Shown in pieces: positions 17,146 through 26,916 of a stretch of 64,000 nucleotides of DNA (its first letter is position 1; every line of letters begins with the position of its first letter). The translations under genes were made by a program, and so were the position numbers. The notes under the pieces were generated by a model. That model made no database searches and was not told the origin of the DNA. It saw only the letters and a list, made by a program, of their open reading frames with translations. This DNA comes from RUG191 sp045642225 (GTDB lineage Bacteria > Bacillota > Clostridia > Lachnospirales > Lachnospiraceae), in assembly GCA_045642225.1 (NCBI GenBank), contig JAZUIN010000018.1, positions 1 to 64,000 of the forward strand, read 5' to 3'.

Positions 17146-18330
17146 TTGTACGACGAAATGAGAGTAGAAGCAAATAAAGATGTAGGAAGATGCATTTTAA
17201 ATGTGATGGAAGAGACGGAAGACTTGAAGCAAATTATAAATAAAGTCACAGATTCCATATTTAATTTGAGAATTAAGTCAGATAAAGTAGACGATTTCAA
17301 GGCTCATGCTCAGAGTTTATTAGAGTATATGAAAGCACAAGGCGTAGTTAATTTGACTATTGATGAAATGATGTTGATTACGATGATACAGCAAATCGTA
17401 AATTACCATTGCAAAGACGATGAAGAATTGCAAAATAAAGCAACGCAGGCTTTCGTAAATGAAGCATGTCTATTTGACGCTAGACTTTTCTCTAATAATG
17501 CATATTTTAATCTAGAGTTGTTAGGTAAAAGCTATAAAAATTTTGAATTTGCTCAAGATTCATATGCTGAATATGAATTAGTTCCTTATGGCGTGGCAGC
17601 ACCTAGTGAATTTATTTCTGCAAATGTATTACCAATAGGGTGCTTTGCAAAGGAATTTAAGTATCCAGTGCTTTTGTCTAGGGATGGAGATAAGGTTGAA
17701 CGCGTCAATGAATTATCACTAGATTACCTTTGTTATAAGAATAGTTATTTGCAAAATGTTAAGGGTAATGTACTGGTTTTGAATCTTCAGATGGGATACT
17801 TTGCTACTCTTGCTGCGGAAGATAGTAGAGTGAAGTCGGTAGTTGTAATTGAAGAAAATCAGGACTTGATAGATATGTATGAAAATATAATACTTCCTCA
17901 GTTAAATGCTAAGGATAAGATTACAATTATTAAGGCAAGTCCATTAGAATTTCTCAAAAATGTTAAGAATGGTAAATATGATTATATTCTTTGGAATGAG
18001 ACGTTTTATTTTGATGAGGCACAGAGATATTTTGAGATTAAGGAATGTGATAAGAGGCTTTCTAGTGCTAAGTTTGATATATTAGCTGAAGAAAATATAT
18101 TATCTTATTTGTCATACGCAATTTATACAAGAATTCAGAGAGATTATCGAATTGCAGAAGAAATGAGTCCGTTAAAAGAGGAGACGGATGTTAATATCAA
18201 AAGTCGTATAGATGATTACATTGATAGAATTTATAAGGATGTTGTAATTAGTTCGGAAGAAGATATAAGAAACTACACATCATTTAGAACGATTCGTGCA
18301 GCAATCAATAATTCGAAAGAGAAGTTTTAA
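17146..18330 (+). CDS. Protein of unknown function with Rossmann-like domain
   Basis: A 394-residue soluble protein that I do not recognise. The segment from about residue 205 to 290 reads like a class I methyltransferase or spermidine synthase fold: NVLVLNLQMGYFATLAA, then SVVVIEENQDLIDMYE, then KITIIKASPLEFL and YDYILWNETFY. The usual glycine-rich GxGxG loop is degenerate, so SAM binding is uncertain. The N-terminal 130 residues are helical. The gene starts 44 bases after the ABC permease and may belong to that transcript. The TTG at 17146 is only two bases after AAGGAG, while ATG at 17158 is 14 bases away, so the start is uncertain. Confidence 0.7.
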   Translation: MYDEMRVEANKDVGRCILNVMEETEDLKQIINKVTDSIFNLRIKSDKVDDFKAHAQSLLEYMKAQGVVNLTIDEMMLITMIQQIVNYHCKDDEELQNKATQAFVNEACLFDARLFSNNAYFNLELLGKSYKNFEFAQDSYAEYELVPYGVAAPSEFISANVLPIGCFAKEFKYPVLLSRDGDKVERVNELSLDYLCYKNSYLQNVKGNVLVLNLQMGYFATLAAEDSRVKSVVVIEENQDLIDMYENIILPQLNAKDKITIIKASPLEFLKNVKNGKYDYILWNETFYFDEAQRYFEIKECDKRLSSAKFDILAEENILSYLSYAIYTRIQRDYRIAEEMSPLKEETDVNIKSRIDDYIDRIYKDVVISSEEDIRNYTSFRTIRAAINNSKEKF

Positions 18331-18362
18331 TGACATTTCTATGCGAAAATATCATACATAAA

Positions 18363-18441
18363 TTGATATAGTCATTTCAAAATGATAAAATATTATTGAT
18401 TTATGTGCTATTAGCACAGGGGATTTTTTATTTAGGAGGAG
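18363..18441 (+). promoter_or_regulatory. GH42 promoter, dyad operator candidate and RBS
   Basis: TTGATA (18363-18368) and TAAAAT (18386-18391) are spaced by 17 bases. The dyad TGTGCT-ATT-AGCACA lies at 18404-18418, just past the expected transcript start, in the place of a repressor site. AGGAGGAG (18434-18441) is the ribosome binding site. No obvious terminator-type T run directly follows the dyad. Confidence 0.6.
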
Positions 18442-18447
18442 AGAAAA

Positions 18448-20400
18448 ATGTGGTTAGGAGTTGATTATTATCCAGAACAATGGGATGCGTCATTATTAGA
18501 TGATGATTTGGATACTATTAAGGAGTTAGGATGTAATGTGATTCGTATTGCAGAATTTTCATGGCATCTTATGGAGAAGAAGGAGGGAGAATATGATTTC
18601 TCTTTCTTTGATAATGTAATTAGTCATGCTAAGGCTAAAGGCTTAAAGGTTATAATGGGTACACCTACAGCTACAATTCCAGCTTGGTTGGCTAAGAAAG
18701 AGCCTTCAATTTTGTCAGAGTTTGAAGGTGGTAAGAAGAGAAGCTTTGGTGGACGTCATGTATATTGCTTTAATTCACCAGTAATGTATGAATATTCAGA
18801 GAAGATTATTCGTGAGCTTGTTAATCACTACAAGGATGAAGAAGCAATTGTAGCATGGCAGATTGACAATGAAATTGGTCACGAAGGAAGTGACGTGTGT
18901 TACTGTGCTCAGTGTCAAAGTGCTTTCCAGAAGTTCTTAGATAAGAAATGGAAGGGTGACATTGATAAGTTAAATGATACTTATGGTACTACATTTTGGT
19001 CACAAGAATATAATTCGTTTGATGAAATTCCAACACCAATGGAAACTATTACTACACATAATCCAGCACTTCGTCTTGATTGGGAAAGATTCCGTAGTAC
19101 GAGTATAGTTGATTTCATGAATTTCCAAATTGAGTTAATACAAGAAATTGCACCGGAAGCTGTAATTATTCATGACTTCCCAGGTGGCGGTTTAGGAAAG
19201 CATGTAGATTATTCTAAGGTTGCCAAGAATATTGATGTAGTAGCATATAACAATTATCCAGTTTGGGGCGGTCAAAGAGAGCCAATCGAACCACACCAGA
19301 TTGCTTTTGGACTAGATTATATGCGTGGACTTAAGAAGCAGAATTTCTGGATTACGGAAGCTATAATGGGAGCTCAAGGCCACGATGTAACTGGATATTC
19401 TCCAAGACCAAATCAGGCGAAAATGTGGTCGTATCAAGGCTTTGCACATGGCTGTGATTCTATGATGTATTTTAGATATAGAGGTGCAACAAAGGGTGCA
19501 GAACAGTTCTGCTATGGCGTATTAGATGCAGATAATGTTAAGAGAAGAAAGTTCTACGAGGTTCAAAGTTGCTTTAATGACGTAATTAAGCATCAAAAAG
19601 CTTTAGAAACTGAAATGAAAGCAGAAGTAGCTATTGTTTATGATTATGATTCGCTTGCAGCATTTCGAATTCAAAAGCAAAGCTTTTTACTTGATCCGGT
19701 TGCAGAGATGGAGAAGTATTACAAGACATTTTATGACGTAAATGTTCCTGTTGATGTTATACCTGAAGATGTTGATTTAGACGAATATAAGATAGTTTTC
19801 GTTTCACAGATGATTATCGGCAAGCCAGAGATGGCAGATAAATTAAAGAAGTTTGTTGAGAATGGCGGAACATTAATCATGTCTTATAGAAGCTTTGTCA
19901 AAGACGTTAATAATAATTTGACATTTGGCAAAGTAATTCCAGTAGATTTCAGCGGCTTTGCTGGAGTTACATTAGTTGAGACAGAAAGCTTACAAGAAGG
20001 ACAAAATTTCCCTGTAGTTGGCGAAGGCATTATGTATGGTGACGCAGGTGAAGGTGGAATATTTAGAGATTTGCTTGAAGTAAGTGATGCAGAGGTTCTA
20101 TTTAAATACGGTGACGACTTCTATGATGAATTTGCAGCAGTTACGAGAAAGAAGCAAGGAAAAGGTATGATTTACTACATTGGATGTGGTTTAGATGAAT
20201 CTACTCTTAATTCTATTATGCTTAAAGTTAAAGAAGACAATGCAATAGAGACTATAGAAAGTCCTAATGGCGTTGAGATTGCTATTCGTGGTGAAGGTGA
20301 TAATGCAGTTAGAATGTTACTTAACCATAATGGATATGAGGTTGAGGGAGAAGATTATACACTTGCACCATATGAAAGTAGAATTGAGAAGTTATCTTAG
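18448..20400 (+). CDS. Beta-galactosidase, GH42 family
   Basis: A 650-residue GH42 glycoside hydrolase that releases terminal beta-linked galactose. The acid/base Glu142 lies in WQIDNEIGHEG and the nucleophile Glu304 in FWITEAIMG. The cluster CYCAQC (about 151-156) with the preceding HVYC supplies the zinc cysteines seen in many family members. The N-terminal barrel begins directly with WLGVDYYPEQW, so there is no signal peptide and the enzyme is cytoplasmic, acting on imported galacto-oligosaccharides. A trimerisation domain (about 380-600) and a small C-terminal beta domain follow. No sugar transporter or regulator gene lies next to it. Its own promoter has a dyad at 18404-18418. Confidence 0.93.
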   Translation: MWLGVDYYPEQWDASLLDDDLDTIKELGCNVIRIAEFSWHLMEKKEGEYDFSFFDNVISHAKAKGLKVIMGTPTATIPAWLAKKEPSILSEFEGGKKRSFGGRHVYCFNSPVMYEYSEKIIRELVNHYKDEEAIVAWQIDNEIGHEGSDVCYCAQCQSAFQKFLDKKWKGDIDKLNDTYGTTFWSQEYNSFDEIPTPMETITTHNPALRLDWERFRSTSIVDFMNFQIELIQEIAPEAVIIHDFPGGGLGKHVDYSKVAKNIDVVAYNNYPVWGGQREPIEPHQIAFGLDYMRGLKKQNFWITEAIMGAQGHDVTGYSPRPNQAKMWSYQGFAHGCDSMMYFRYRGATKGAEQFCYGVLDADNVKRRKFYEVQSCFNDVIKHQKALETEMKAEVAIVYDYDSLAAFRIQKQSFLLDPVAEMEKYYKTFYDVNVPVDVIPEDVDLDEYKIVFVSQMIIGKPEMADKLKKFVENGGTLIMSYRSFVKDVNNNLTFGKVIPVDFSGFAGVTLVETESLQEGQNFPVVGEGIMYGDAGEGGIFRDLLEVSDAEVLFKYGDDFYDEFAAVTRKKQGKGMIYYIGCGLDESTLNSIMLKVKEDNAIETIESPNGVEIAIRGEGDNAVRMLLNHNGYEVEGEDYTLAPYESRIEKLS

Positions 20401-20447
20401 AAATAAGGATTTAATAACATACAAAGTAGTTTGATAGAGCAATGTGA

Positions 20448-20475
20448 GAAGGCCTAGAAATTCTAGGTCTTCTTC
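20448..20475 (+). terminator. Probable weak terminator after the GH42 gene
   Basis: GAAGGCCTAGAA (20448-20459) pairs with TTCTAGGTCTTC (20461-20472) with one wobble. The following sequence has only a short T-rich tail. Confidence 0.5.
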
Positions 20476-20514
20476 GACTATTCATGCATTATTAGAAAGT
20501 TGATAGGAGTTACT

Positions 20515-23500
20515 ATGATTGAGAAGTTATTTGAGCTTTTGAAATTAAATACAGGACAGGTTTATCAATGCCTACATGTAATTCAAATTCTTGGAATTGT
20601 ATTTTCGGTCGTAGGTATAATTATCATTCTTCGTAAGACTTTGAGTAGAGGTTCGACATATTTGATGCTTGCAAATGCAGCTTGCGTTATTATGAACTGT
20701 GCTAATCTTATGATGATGGAATCAGCTTCTGTTGAAAGTATGTCATTAGCTTACAAGATGGTGTATCTAGGAGACTCTATGTTCTTCTATTTCTTTGTGC
20801 TATTTATTATGGAGTATCAGAAGCTTCGTGGCATTAAGATATTTGCATTTGCATGGCCAGCATTTGAATTAATTGACATACCGCAAATGTGGATGAGGGA
20901 CATTGTAGCAAATGATTCGATTGTAAATAATCTCAAAATGCAAGTCATTGATAGAGATAGATTTAAGTTCGGCGAGAACTGGATGGGAGACTTGCAGTAT
21001 ACGCTTAATGACAAGGTTGGACTTGGCGTAGTAAATATAACTGACGGATATATTTATCAAATCCGCAATGGAATAATAGGTACTGGATTTCTTGTGTTAT
21101 TTATAGTAACGCTTATTAGATATATTGTTCTTAAGAATAGAACAGAGAGACATAATTTGTTTCATCTTATGTTAGCGGAAGTGACGATTGCAATAACTGT
21201 TGTATCATCTATGTTTGTAAAGAATTCTTTTGATATAGAACCGATTGTAGCTTCGATAATTTCAGGTGCGATGACGTTAAGTGTTATGGTAGGTGAGTTC
21301 TTTACGGTAACTGATAGAGGGCGAGAGTGGGTACTAGACCACATGGATGATGTCTTTATCATTACTGATGCTGATTATGGATATCTAGATGCAAATAATT
21401 ATGCAAAAGAGCTTTTTCCTCAGTTGAAAAAAATTCGTAAAAATGCAATTTTACCTGGAGATATACTTTATATTTTTATAAATGGCGGAGAAGAAGTCGA
21501 GATACAAGACCGCGTGTTTGAGAGAACAGTGAAGTATCTATATCAAGAAGAAAAGTTAAAGAAGAAGATTGCGGGATATAGCTTGATGCTTATCGATGTT
21601 ACAAAGCAAAAGGAATTGATAGAACAGGCAGAATCTGCAAACAAGGCTAAGTCTGCTTTCTTATCTAATATGTCTCACGAAATAAGAACACCTATGAATG
21701 CTATTGTTGGCATGACAGAGATGTTACTAAGAGAAGATTTGAAGCCTACTCAACGTGGATATTTACATAATATTAAGAGCTCGGGAGAGGCACTTCTTGG
21801 AATTATTAATGGCATTTTGGATTTCTCGAAGATTGAGTCGGGTAAAATGGAATTGGTTGAAGAAGAGTATGCTCCGATGTCTATGCTTAGCGATCTTGCT
21901 ATGATTTTCTTAACTAGAATTGGTTCTAAAAATGTTGAACTTATATATGACATAGACCCTGATTTGCCTAAGACATTATATGGCGATAATTTGAGAATTA
22001 GACAGGTTATAACTAACCTTATGAATAATGCTGTCAAATTCACAGATGAAGGAGCAGTAACACTTAGAATTACAACTAATAGAAAGTCAGATGAGATAAT
22101 TGAGTTAAAGGTAGACGTTGTTGATTCTGGACAAGGAATTAAGAGGGAGGACTTGGGCAAATTATTCCAATCCTTCTCGCAGGTTGACAATAAGAAAAAT
22201 CACGACAAAGAAGGTACTGGTTTAGGCCTTGCAATTTGTAAACAGCTAGTTGAAATGATGGGTGGAGAAATATCTGTTGATAGTGAATATGGCAAAGGAA
22301 GTACATTCTCATTTAACATAATTCAGAAGATAGTTGGAGAAGAAAAGGCAGCGGTTATAGAAGAGGAATATCTTACTGTTACCACACCAGAAGGCGAAAG
22401 GACTTTAACTGTAGCAAGTATATTTGGTAGTGAAATGCTTGAAAACAACTTCAATCGTATTGTTGAAGAATATAAGGTTAGGCTTTCGACTCCAAGTGCG
22501 GCATGTGATTTTGTATTTGTTGATGAGAAGAATTACCTTGATAAAGAAGGCTATTTGAAGGCGTTAAAAGCGCAAGGCGTTGAAATATGCGTATTGCATA
22601 ATCCGTTCGAAAATACTATTAATGACAGTGAGGTTGTGGTTGTCAATAAACCGTTGTTCTCGTTGAATTTCTGCCAGACAATTAAGCGAGAGGAAGTTGA
22701 AAATGTTAACGCATTAGAGAGATCTATTAATTTCACTGCGAAATTAGCGAAGGTACTTATTGTTGATGATAACAAGATGAATCTTCAAGTGGCAATAGGA
22801 CTTCTTGCGCCAATAGAGATGCAAATTGATACGGCTTCAAATGGTAAAGATGCAATTAGGAAAATCAAAGATAAAAAGTATGACATAGTTTTTATGGACC
22901 ACATGATGCCTGTTATGGATGGTGTTGAAGCGACAAAGATAATTCGTCAGATGGAAGGTGACTATTATAAGAATTTGCCAATTATAGCACTTACTGCTGA
23001 TGCAATGTCTGAATCTAAAGCTAAGTTCTTAGCTGCTGGAATGAACGACTTTGTGCCTAAGCCAATGGATATGAATTTGATGTGTAACAAACTAAAGAAA
23101 TATTTGCCTAAGTCATACATAGAAAAAACTAGCGAGAATGTTCAAGAGATATGTCAAGTTGAACTTCCTGTTATAGATGGGTTAAATGTTAAGGAAGGCG
23201 TCAAATTCACTGGTGGATTAGAATTATATATTAAGCTTTTAGGTGATTATTATAAGCTGATTGACAGCAAATCGAATAAGATTAACAAGTGCTTAGAAGA
23301 CGGTATGATAAGAGATTATACGATAGAAGTTCACGCTTTGAAAAATACATCTCGACTAATAGGTGCGCAAGAATTGTCGGATATGTTCAAAGAATTAGAA
23401 CAATTAGGTAATGAAGAAAATGTTGATGCTTTGAAGGAAAAGACAGGCGACGTTCTTGAGTTGTATCGAAGTTTAAAAGAGCCGTTGAAGCAATATGGTG

Positions 23501-23742
23501 TTTCTTCTGAAGAACAAAAAGAAGTTTCAAAGGAAGAGATTATTGAAATATTACGTACTATGATAGAGTCTATTAATACTTTTGACTTAGATGGTGTTGA
23601 TAAGGCTATGGAAGAATTAGAGAAATGTAAATTACCTAGTGAACTGCAAGATGATTTAGAGGAATTAAGAGTTGATGTTGCAGATGTTGCTATGGAAGAA
23701 ATTATTAAATGTTGTGAAATGATGATTGAGAAGCTATCATAG
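20515..23742 (+). CDS. Membrane hybrid histidine kinase with REC and Hpt domains
   Basis: A 1075-residue hybrid sensor kinase. Seven to eight hydrophobic helices fill about residues 15-260, like the 7TM sensor region of histidine kinases. A PAS-like linker follows, then HisKA with phospho-acceptor His388 in MSHEIRTPMNAI. HATPase motifs are NLMNNAVKF, DSGQGI and GTGLGLAI. A degenerate receiver-like block comes next, then a true receiver with Asp795 in VFMDHMMPVMDG. An Hpt domain has His940 in VHALKNTSR. This is a full phosphorelay on one chain; no DNA-binding domain is present. The start at 20515 follows AGGAG (20505-20509). Its paralogue begins 24 bases downstream, and both are followed by a response regulator. 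Confidence 0.92.
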   Translation: MIEKLFELLKLNTGQVYQCLHVIQILGIVFSVVGIIIILRKTLSRGSTYLMLANAACVIMNCANLMMMESASVESMSLAYKMVYLGDSMFFYFFVLFIMEYQKLRGIKIFAFAWPAFELIDIPQMWMRDIVANDSIVNNLKMQVIDRDRFKFGENWMGDLQYTLNDKVGLGVVNITDGYIYQIRNGIIGTGFLVLFIVTLIRYIVLKNRTERHNLFHLMLAEVTIAITVVSSMFVKNSFDIEPIVASIISGAMTLSVMVGEFFTVTDRGREWVLDHMDDVFIITDADYGYLDANNYAKELFPQLKKIRKNAILPGDILYIFINGGEEVEIQDRVFERTVKYLYQEEKLKKKIAGYSLMLIDVTKQKELIEQAESANKAKSAFLSNMSHEIRTPMNAIVGMTEMLLREDLKPTQRGYLHNIKSSGEALLGIINGILDFSKIESGKMELVEEEYAPMSMLSDLAMIFLTRIGSKNVELIYDIDPDLPKTLYGDNLRIRQVITNLMNNAVKFTDEGAVTLRITTNRKSDEIIELKVDVVDSGQGIKREDLGKLFQSFSQVDNKKNHDKEGTGLGLAICKQLVEMMGGEISVDSEYGKGSTFSFNIIQKIVGEEKAAVIEEEYLTVTTPEGERTLTVASIFGSEMLENNFNRIVEEYKVRLSTPSAACDFVFVDEKNYLDKEGYLKALKAQGVEICVLHNPFENTINDSEVVVVNKPLFSLNFCQTIKREEVENVNALERSINFTAKLAKVLIVDDNKMNLQVAIGLLAPIEMQIDTASNGKDAIRKIKDKKYDIVFMDHMMPVMDGVEATKIIRQMEGDYYKNLPIIALTADAMSESKAKFLAAGMNDFVPKPMDMNLMCNKLKKYLPKSYIEKTSENVQEICQVELPVIDGLNVKEGVKFTGGLELYIKLLGDYYKLIDSKSNKINKCLEDGMIRDYTIEVHALKNTSRLIGAQELSDMFKELEQLGNEENVDALKEKTGDVLELYRSLKEPLKQYGVSSEEQKEVSKEEIIEILRTMIESINTFDLDGVDKAMEELEKCKLPSELQDDLEELRVDVADVAMEEIIKCCEMMIEKLS

Positions 23743-23766
23743 TCAAAACTAGAAAAGGGGATTTAT

Positions 23767-26700
23767 ATGACATATCAAATAACGCTAATAGTACAAGTGT
23801 TAAGTATTATTATATTGTGTGCAGAATGTGTATATGTTTTTTTGCGATTGAAGACAAGTGGACAGCTTTATTTGTTTTTGTTTTGCTTAGCAACCTTGGT
23901 AAATAACGTAATTTATTTAGCAGTTATGCTTTCTACAACTGCTCAGGAAGCAGCAGTAACAGCTAGGTTGACATATATAGGTAAAGCTTGGATTCCGCTT
24001 ACATTTCTCGCAATGGTATTACAGCTATGTGGAGTGAAAATTGCTAATAGCTTATATGTTTTGTTCTCTTGTGTTCAAGGAGGCGGAATGCTATTAGCGT
24101 TAACTTCTGAGTATCACAATTTATTCTATAATTCAAAAAGATCATTTGTAGAGAGCGGATTATTTCCACATAACGAATATGGTCATGCTTTGTTGTATTA
24201 TGTATATCATGCATTTGTTTTGATATATATAATAATCGGATTAGTAGTACTTATTCGAATTTTAATCAAAGAAAAAGAGAAAACTAGAAAGAAAATGTTC
24301 GCGTGGATATTAGTCGCTGTAATAGTCATGACTTTAGGAGTAGTATTCTATTTCCTTGGAATAACTTCTGGATATGACTCTACTAGTCTTGGTTATGCAT
24401 TAGCTAGTGTAATAATGGCGAATGTAATATTTAGATACAACCTTTTAGATACGCTAACAGTAGTTAGAGATAATGTTGTGGAAATTATTGAAGAAGGTAT
24501 TGTTGCAGTAGATATGTACGGTGCTATCATATATTTTAACAAGCCTTTTAAGAAGCTGTATGCCAAAAAGTATCGTGTGTTAGAGCATAATAATAGGGAA
24601 ATCGCGCAAGACATAAAAGAGCATTTTGAGTCTGGCGAAGTAATGCAATTTGATGATCAGTTCTATGAGATTACTTCTTCGCCAATGTATCAAGGCAAGA
24701 AGAAGACAGGTGATTTGTATGTCCTAAATAACATTACGGATACCTATAACTATATGGAGGAATTGCAGAAGCAAAAGGAAATTGCTGAAAATGCAAATGC
24801 TGCAAAGTCTTCATTCTTATCGCTAGTATCACATGAAATTCGTACACCGATGAATGCTATCGTTGGTATGACAGAGATGATGCTAAGAGAAGATATTTCG
24901 ATTCAACAAAAGAGTTATCTAAACAATATAAAAAGCTCGGGTGATGCCTTGTTATGCATAATAAATGACATTCTTGATTTTTCAAAAATTGAGACAGGCA
25001 AGCTAGAATTAATTGAAGAAGAATATTCACCGATAGCGATGCTAAGTGATCTTAGTATGATTTTCCTTACACGTATTGGAAATAAAAATGTTGAAATGTT
25101 GTTTGATGTTGATAAGAATTTGCCAGATAAGCTATATGGCGATGCTTTACGACTTCGTCAAATAATTATCAATCTTGTCAATAATGCGACAAAATTCACT
25201 GATGAAGGAAAGATAACTCTTAGCATTAAAGTACAAGAAGAAAATGATAAGGATATAATTCTTGCAATAGATGTTTCTGATACAGGACAAGGTATTAGAG
25301 ACGAAGATATTAGTAAATTATTTAAATCATTTTCACAAGTTGATAGCAAGAAGAATCACGCAAAGGAAGGTACAGGACTTGGTCTTGCAATTTCAAAACA
25401 ATTAGTTGAAATGATGGATGGCGAGATTGGAGTTACTAGTGAATATGGTAAGGGAAGTACTTTTTCATTTACAGTTAAGCAAGGCAGAATAAGCGATAAA
25501 AAGGCAGCAATTCTTACAGATGAAGACCTTTTGATTGAGGAAGGAGAGAATACTAGACCTATTATTGTTGCGGGTGTGTTCTCTAAAGAAGAGCTTACGG
25601 ATAGCTTCGAGAATTTACTTGATGATTATGGTTTGGCAAATGCTCCTTTATCTGGGAAATGTGATTTTGTCTTTGTAGATGAAAAGGTATACAGTGAAAA
25701 AGAAGGGTATTTGAAGGCGTTAGAAGCGCAAGATGTTAACATTTGTCTATTACACAATCCTCTTGAGGATATGGTTGAGGAAGATAGTATAACGGTTATA
25801 AATAAGCCATTATACACATTCAATTTCTGTCAAACTATTAGAGGTGAAGAGGTTGATTTGTCAGGTGATAATGAGTCTTATCTTAATTTTGTTGCGCCAA
25901 AGGCTAAGGTCTTGGTGGTAGATGATAATACTATGAATTTACAAGTTGCATTTGGCTTGTTAGCGCCTCTACAGATGAAATTGGACGATGCAGTTAATGG
26001 TAAAGTTGCTATAGAGAAGATTAAAGCAAATAGATATGATTTGGTTTTGATGGATCATATGATGCCAGTAATGGATGGAATCGAAGCAACAATAGCAATT
26101 CGTGAATTAGAAGATGAGTATTATAAGAAGTTGCCAATTATTGCTTTAACTGCGGATGCAACGGCTCATGCAAGAAATGCTTTTGCAGAAGCAGGAATGG
26201 ATGATTTTGTATCAAAGCCAATTGACATGAAGCTTCTATGTGCCAAATTGAAAAAATATCTTCCTAGTGAGTTTATAGAAGAAAAAGAAGTTAAAGCTCA
26301 AGCAGTTGAAGCTTTAGAGCAGGAAATAGTTATCGAAGGCATAGATGTTGAGGAAGGCATCAAAAATTCTGGAAATGAAGAACTTTTCATTAATTTGTTA
26401 GGTGATTTCTACAAATTGATAGATACCAAGACAAATAAAATTAGAAAATGTCTTTCCGACAGAATGATTCGTGATTATACTATTGAAGTGCATGCATTGA
26501 AAAGTACTTCTAGACTTATAGGTGCATTAGAACTTTCTGAAATGTTCAAAGAATTAGAACAATTAGGAAATGGAGAAGACATAGCTAAGCTTGATGAGAA
26601 GACAGAAGGCGTATTAGAATTATATTTAAGCTACAAGGATAAGCTTCGTGAATATGGCGAAGTAAATGCAAAGCAGCTTAAAGAAGTTCCAATGTCTGAT

Positions 26701-26916
26701 ATACAAGATTTGCTACAACAAATGTCAAAAGCAATGGATGGATTTGATTTAGATACTGTAGATGCTACAATGAAAGAACTAGAAGAATGTCGTATTCCAG
26801 AGTATCTTAAGGACGAAATGGATTCACTTCGAGTGGCTGTAGCAGATGTTGCTATGGAAGAAATTATAAATTTATGTAATAATATGTCAGAAGAGATAAA
26901 CAAAGAGGTAGAGTAA
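23767..26916 (+). CDS. Second membrane hybrid histidine kinase (paralogue)
   Basis: A 1049-residue protein with the same order as the preceding gene: a 7TM-like sensor region (about 5-225), a short PAS-like region, HisKA with His356 in VSHEIRTPMNAIVG, HATPase motifs NLVNNATKF and GTGLGLAI, a degenerate receiver-like block, a receiver with Asp763 in LMDHMMPVMDG, and an Hpt domain with His909 in VHALKSTSR. Kinase, receiver and Hpt parts are strongly alike in the two proteins, while the sensor regions differ, as expected for a duplication followed by sensor divergence. The stop codon overlaps the start of the next gene as TAATG, so translation is coupled with the response regulator. Confidence 0.92.
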   Translation: MTYQITLIVQVLSIIILCAECVYVFLRLKTSGQLYLFLFCLATLVNNVIYLAVMLSTTAQEAAVTARLTYIGKAWIPLTFLAMVLQLCGVKIANSLYVLFSCVQGGGMLLALTSEYHNLFYNSKRSFVESGLFPHNEYGHALLYYVYHAFVLIYIIIGLVVLIRILIKEKEKTRKKMFAWILVAVIVMTLGVVFYFLGITSGYDSTSLGYALASVIMANVIFRYNLLDTLTVVRDNVVEIIEEGIVAVDMYGAIIYFNKPFKKLYAKKYRVLEHNNREIAQDIKEHFESGEVMQFDDQFYEITSSPMYQGKKKTGDLYVLNNITDTYNYMEELQKQKEIAENANAAKSSFLSLVSHEIRTPMNAIVGMTEMMLREDISIQQKSYLNNIKSSGDALLCIINDILDFSKIETGKLELIEEEYSPIAMLSDLSMIFLTRIGNKNVEMLFDVDKNLPDKLYGDALRLRQIIINLVNNATKFTDEGKITLSIKVQEENDKDIILAIDVSDTGQGIRDEDISKLFKSFSQVDSKKNHAKEGTGLGLAISKQLVEMMDGEIGVTSEYGKGSTFSFTVKQGRISDKKAAILTDEDLLIEEGENTRPIIVAGVFSKEELTDSFENLLDDYGLANAPLSGKCDFVFVDEKVYSEKEGYLKALEAQDVNICLLHNPLEDMVEEDSITVINKPLYTFNFCQTIRGEEVDLSGDNESYLNFVAPKAKVLVVDDNTMNLQVAFGLLAPLQMKLDDAVNGKVAIEKIKANRYDLVLMDHMMPVMDGIEATIAIRELEDEYYKKLPIIALTADATAHARNAFAEAGMDDFVSKPIDMKLLCAKLKKYLPSEFIEEKEVKAQAVEALEQEIVIEGIDVEEGIKNSGNEELFINLLGDFYKLIDTKTNKIRKCLSDRMIRDYTIEVHALKSTSRLIGALELSEMFKELEQLGNGEDIAKLDEKTEGVLELYLSYKDKLREYGEVNAKQLKEVPMSDIQDLLQQMSKAMDGFDLDTVDATMKELEECRIPEYLKDEMDSLRVAVADVAMEEIINLCNNMSEEINKEVE

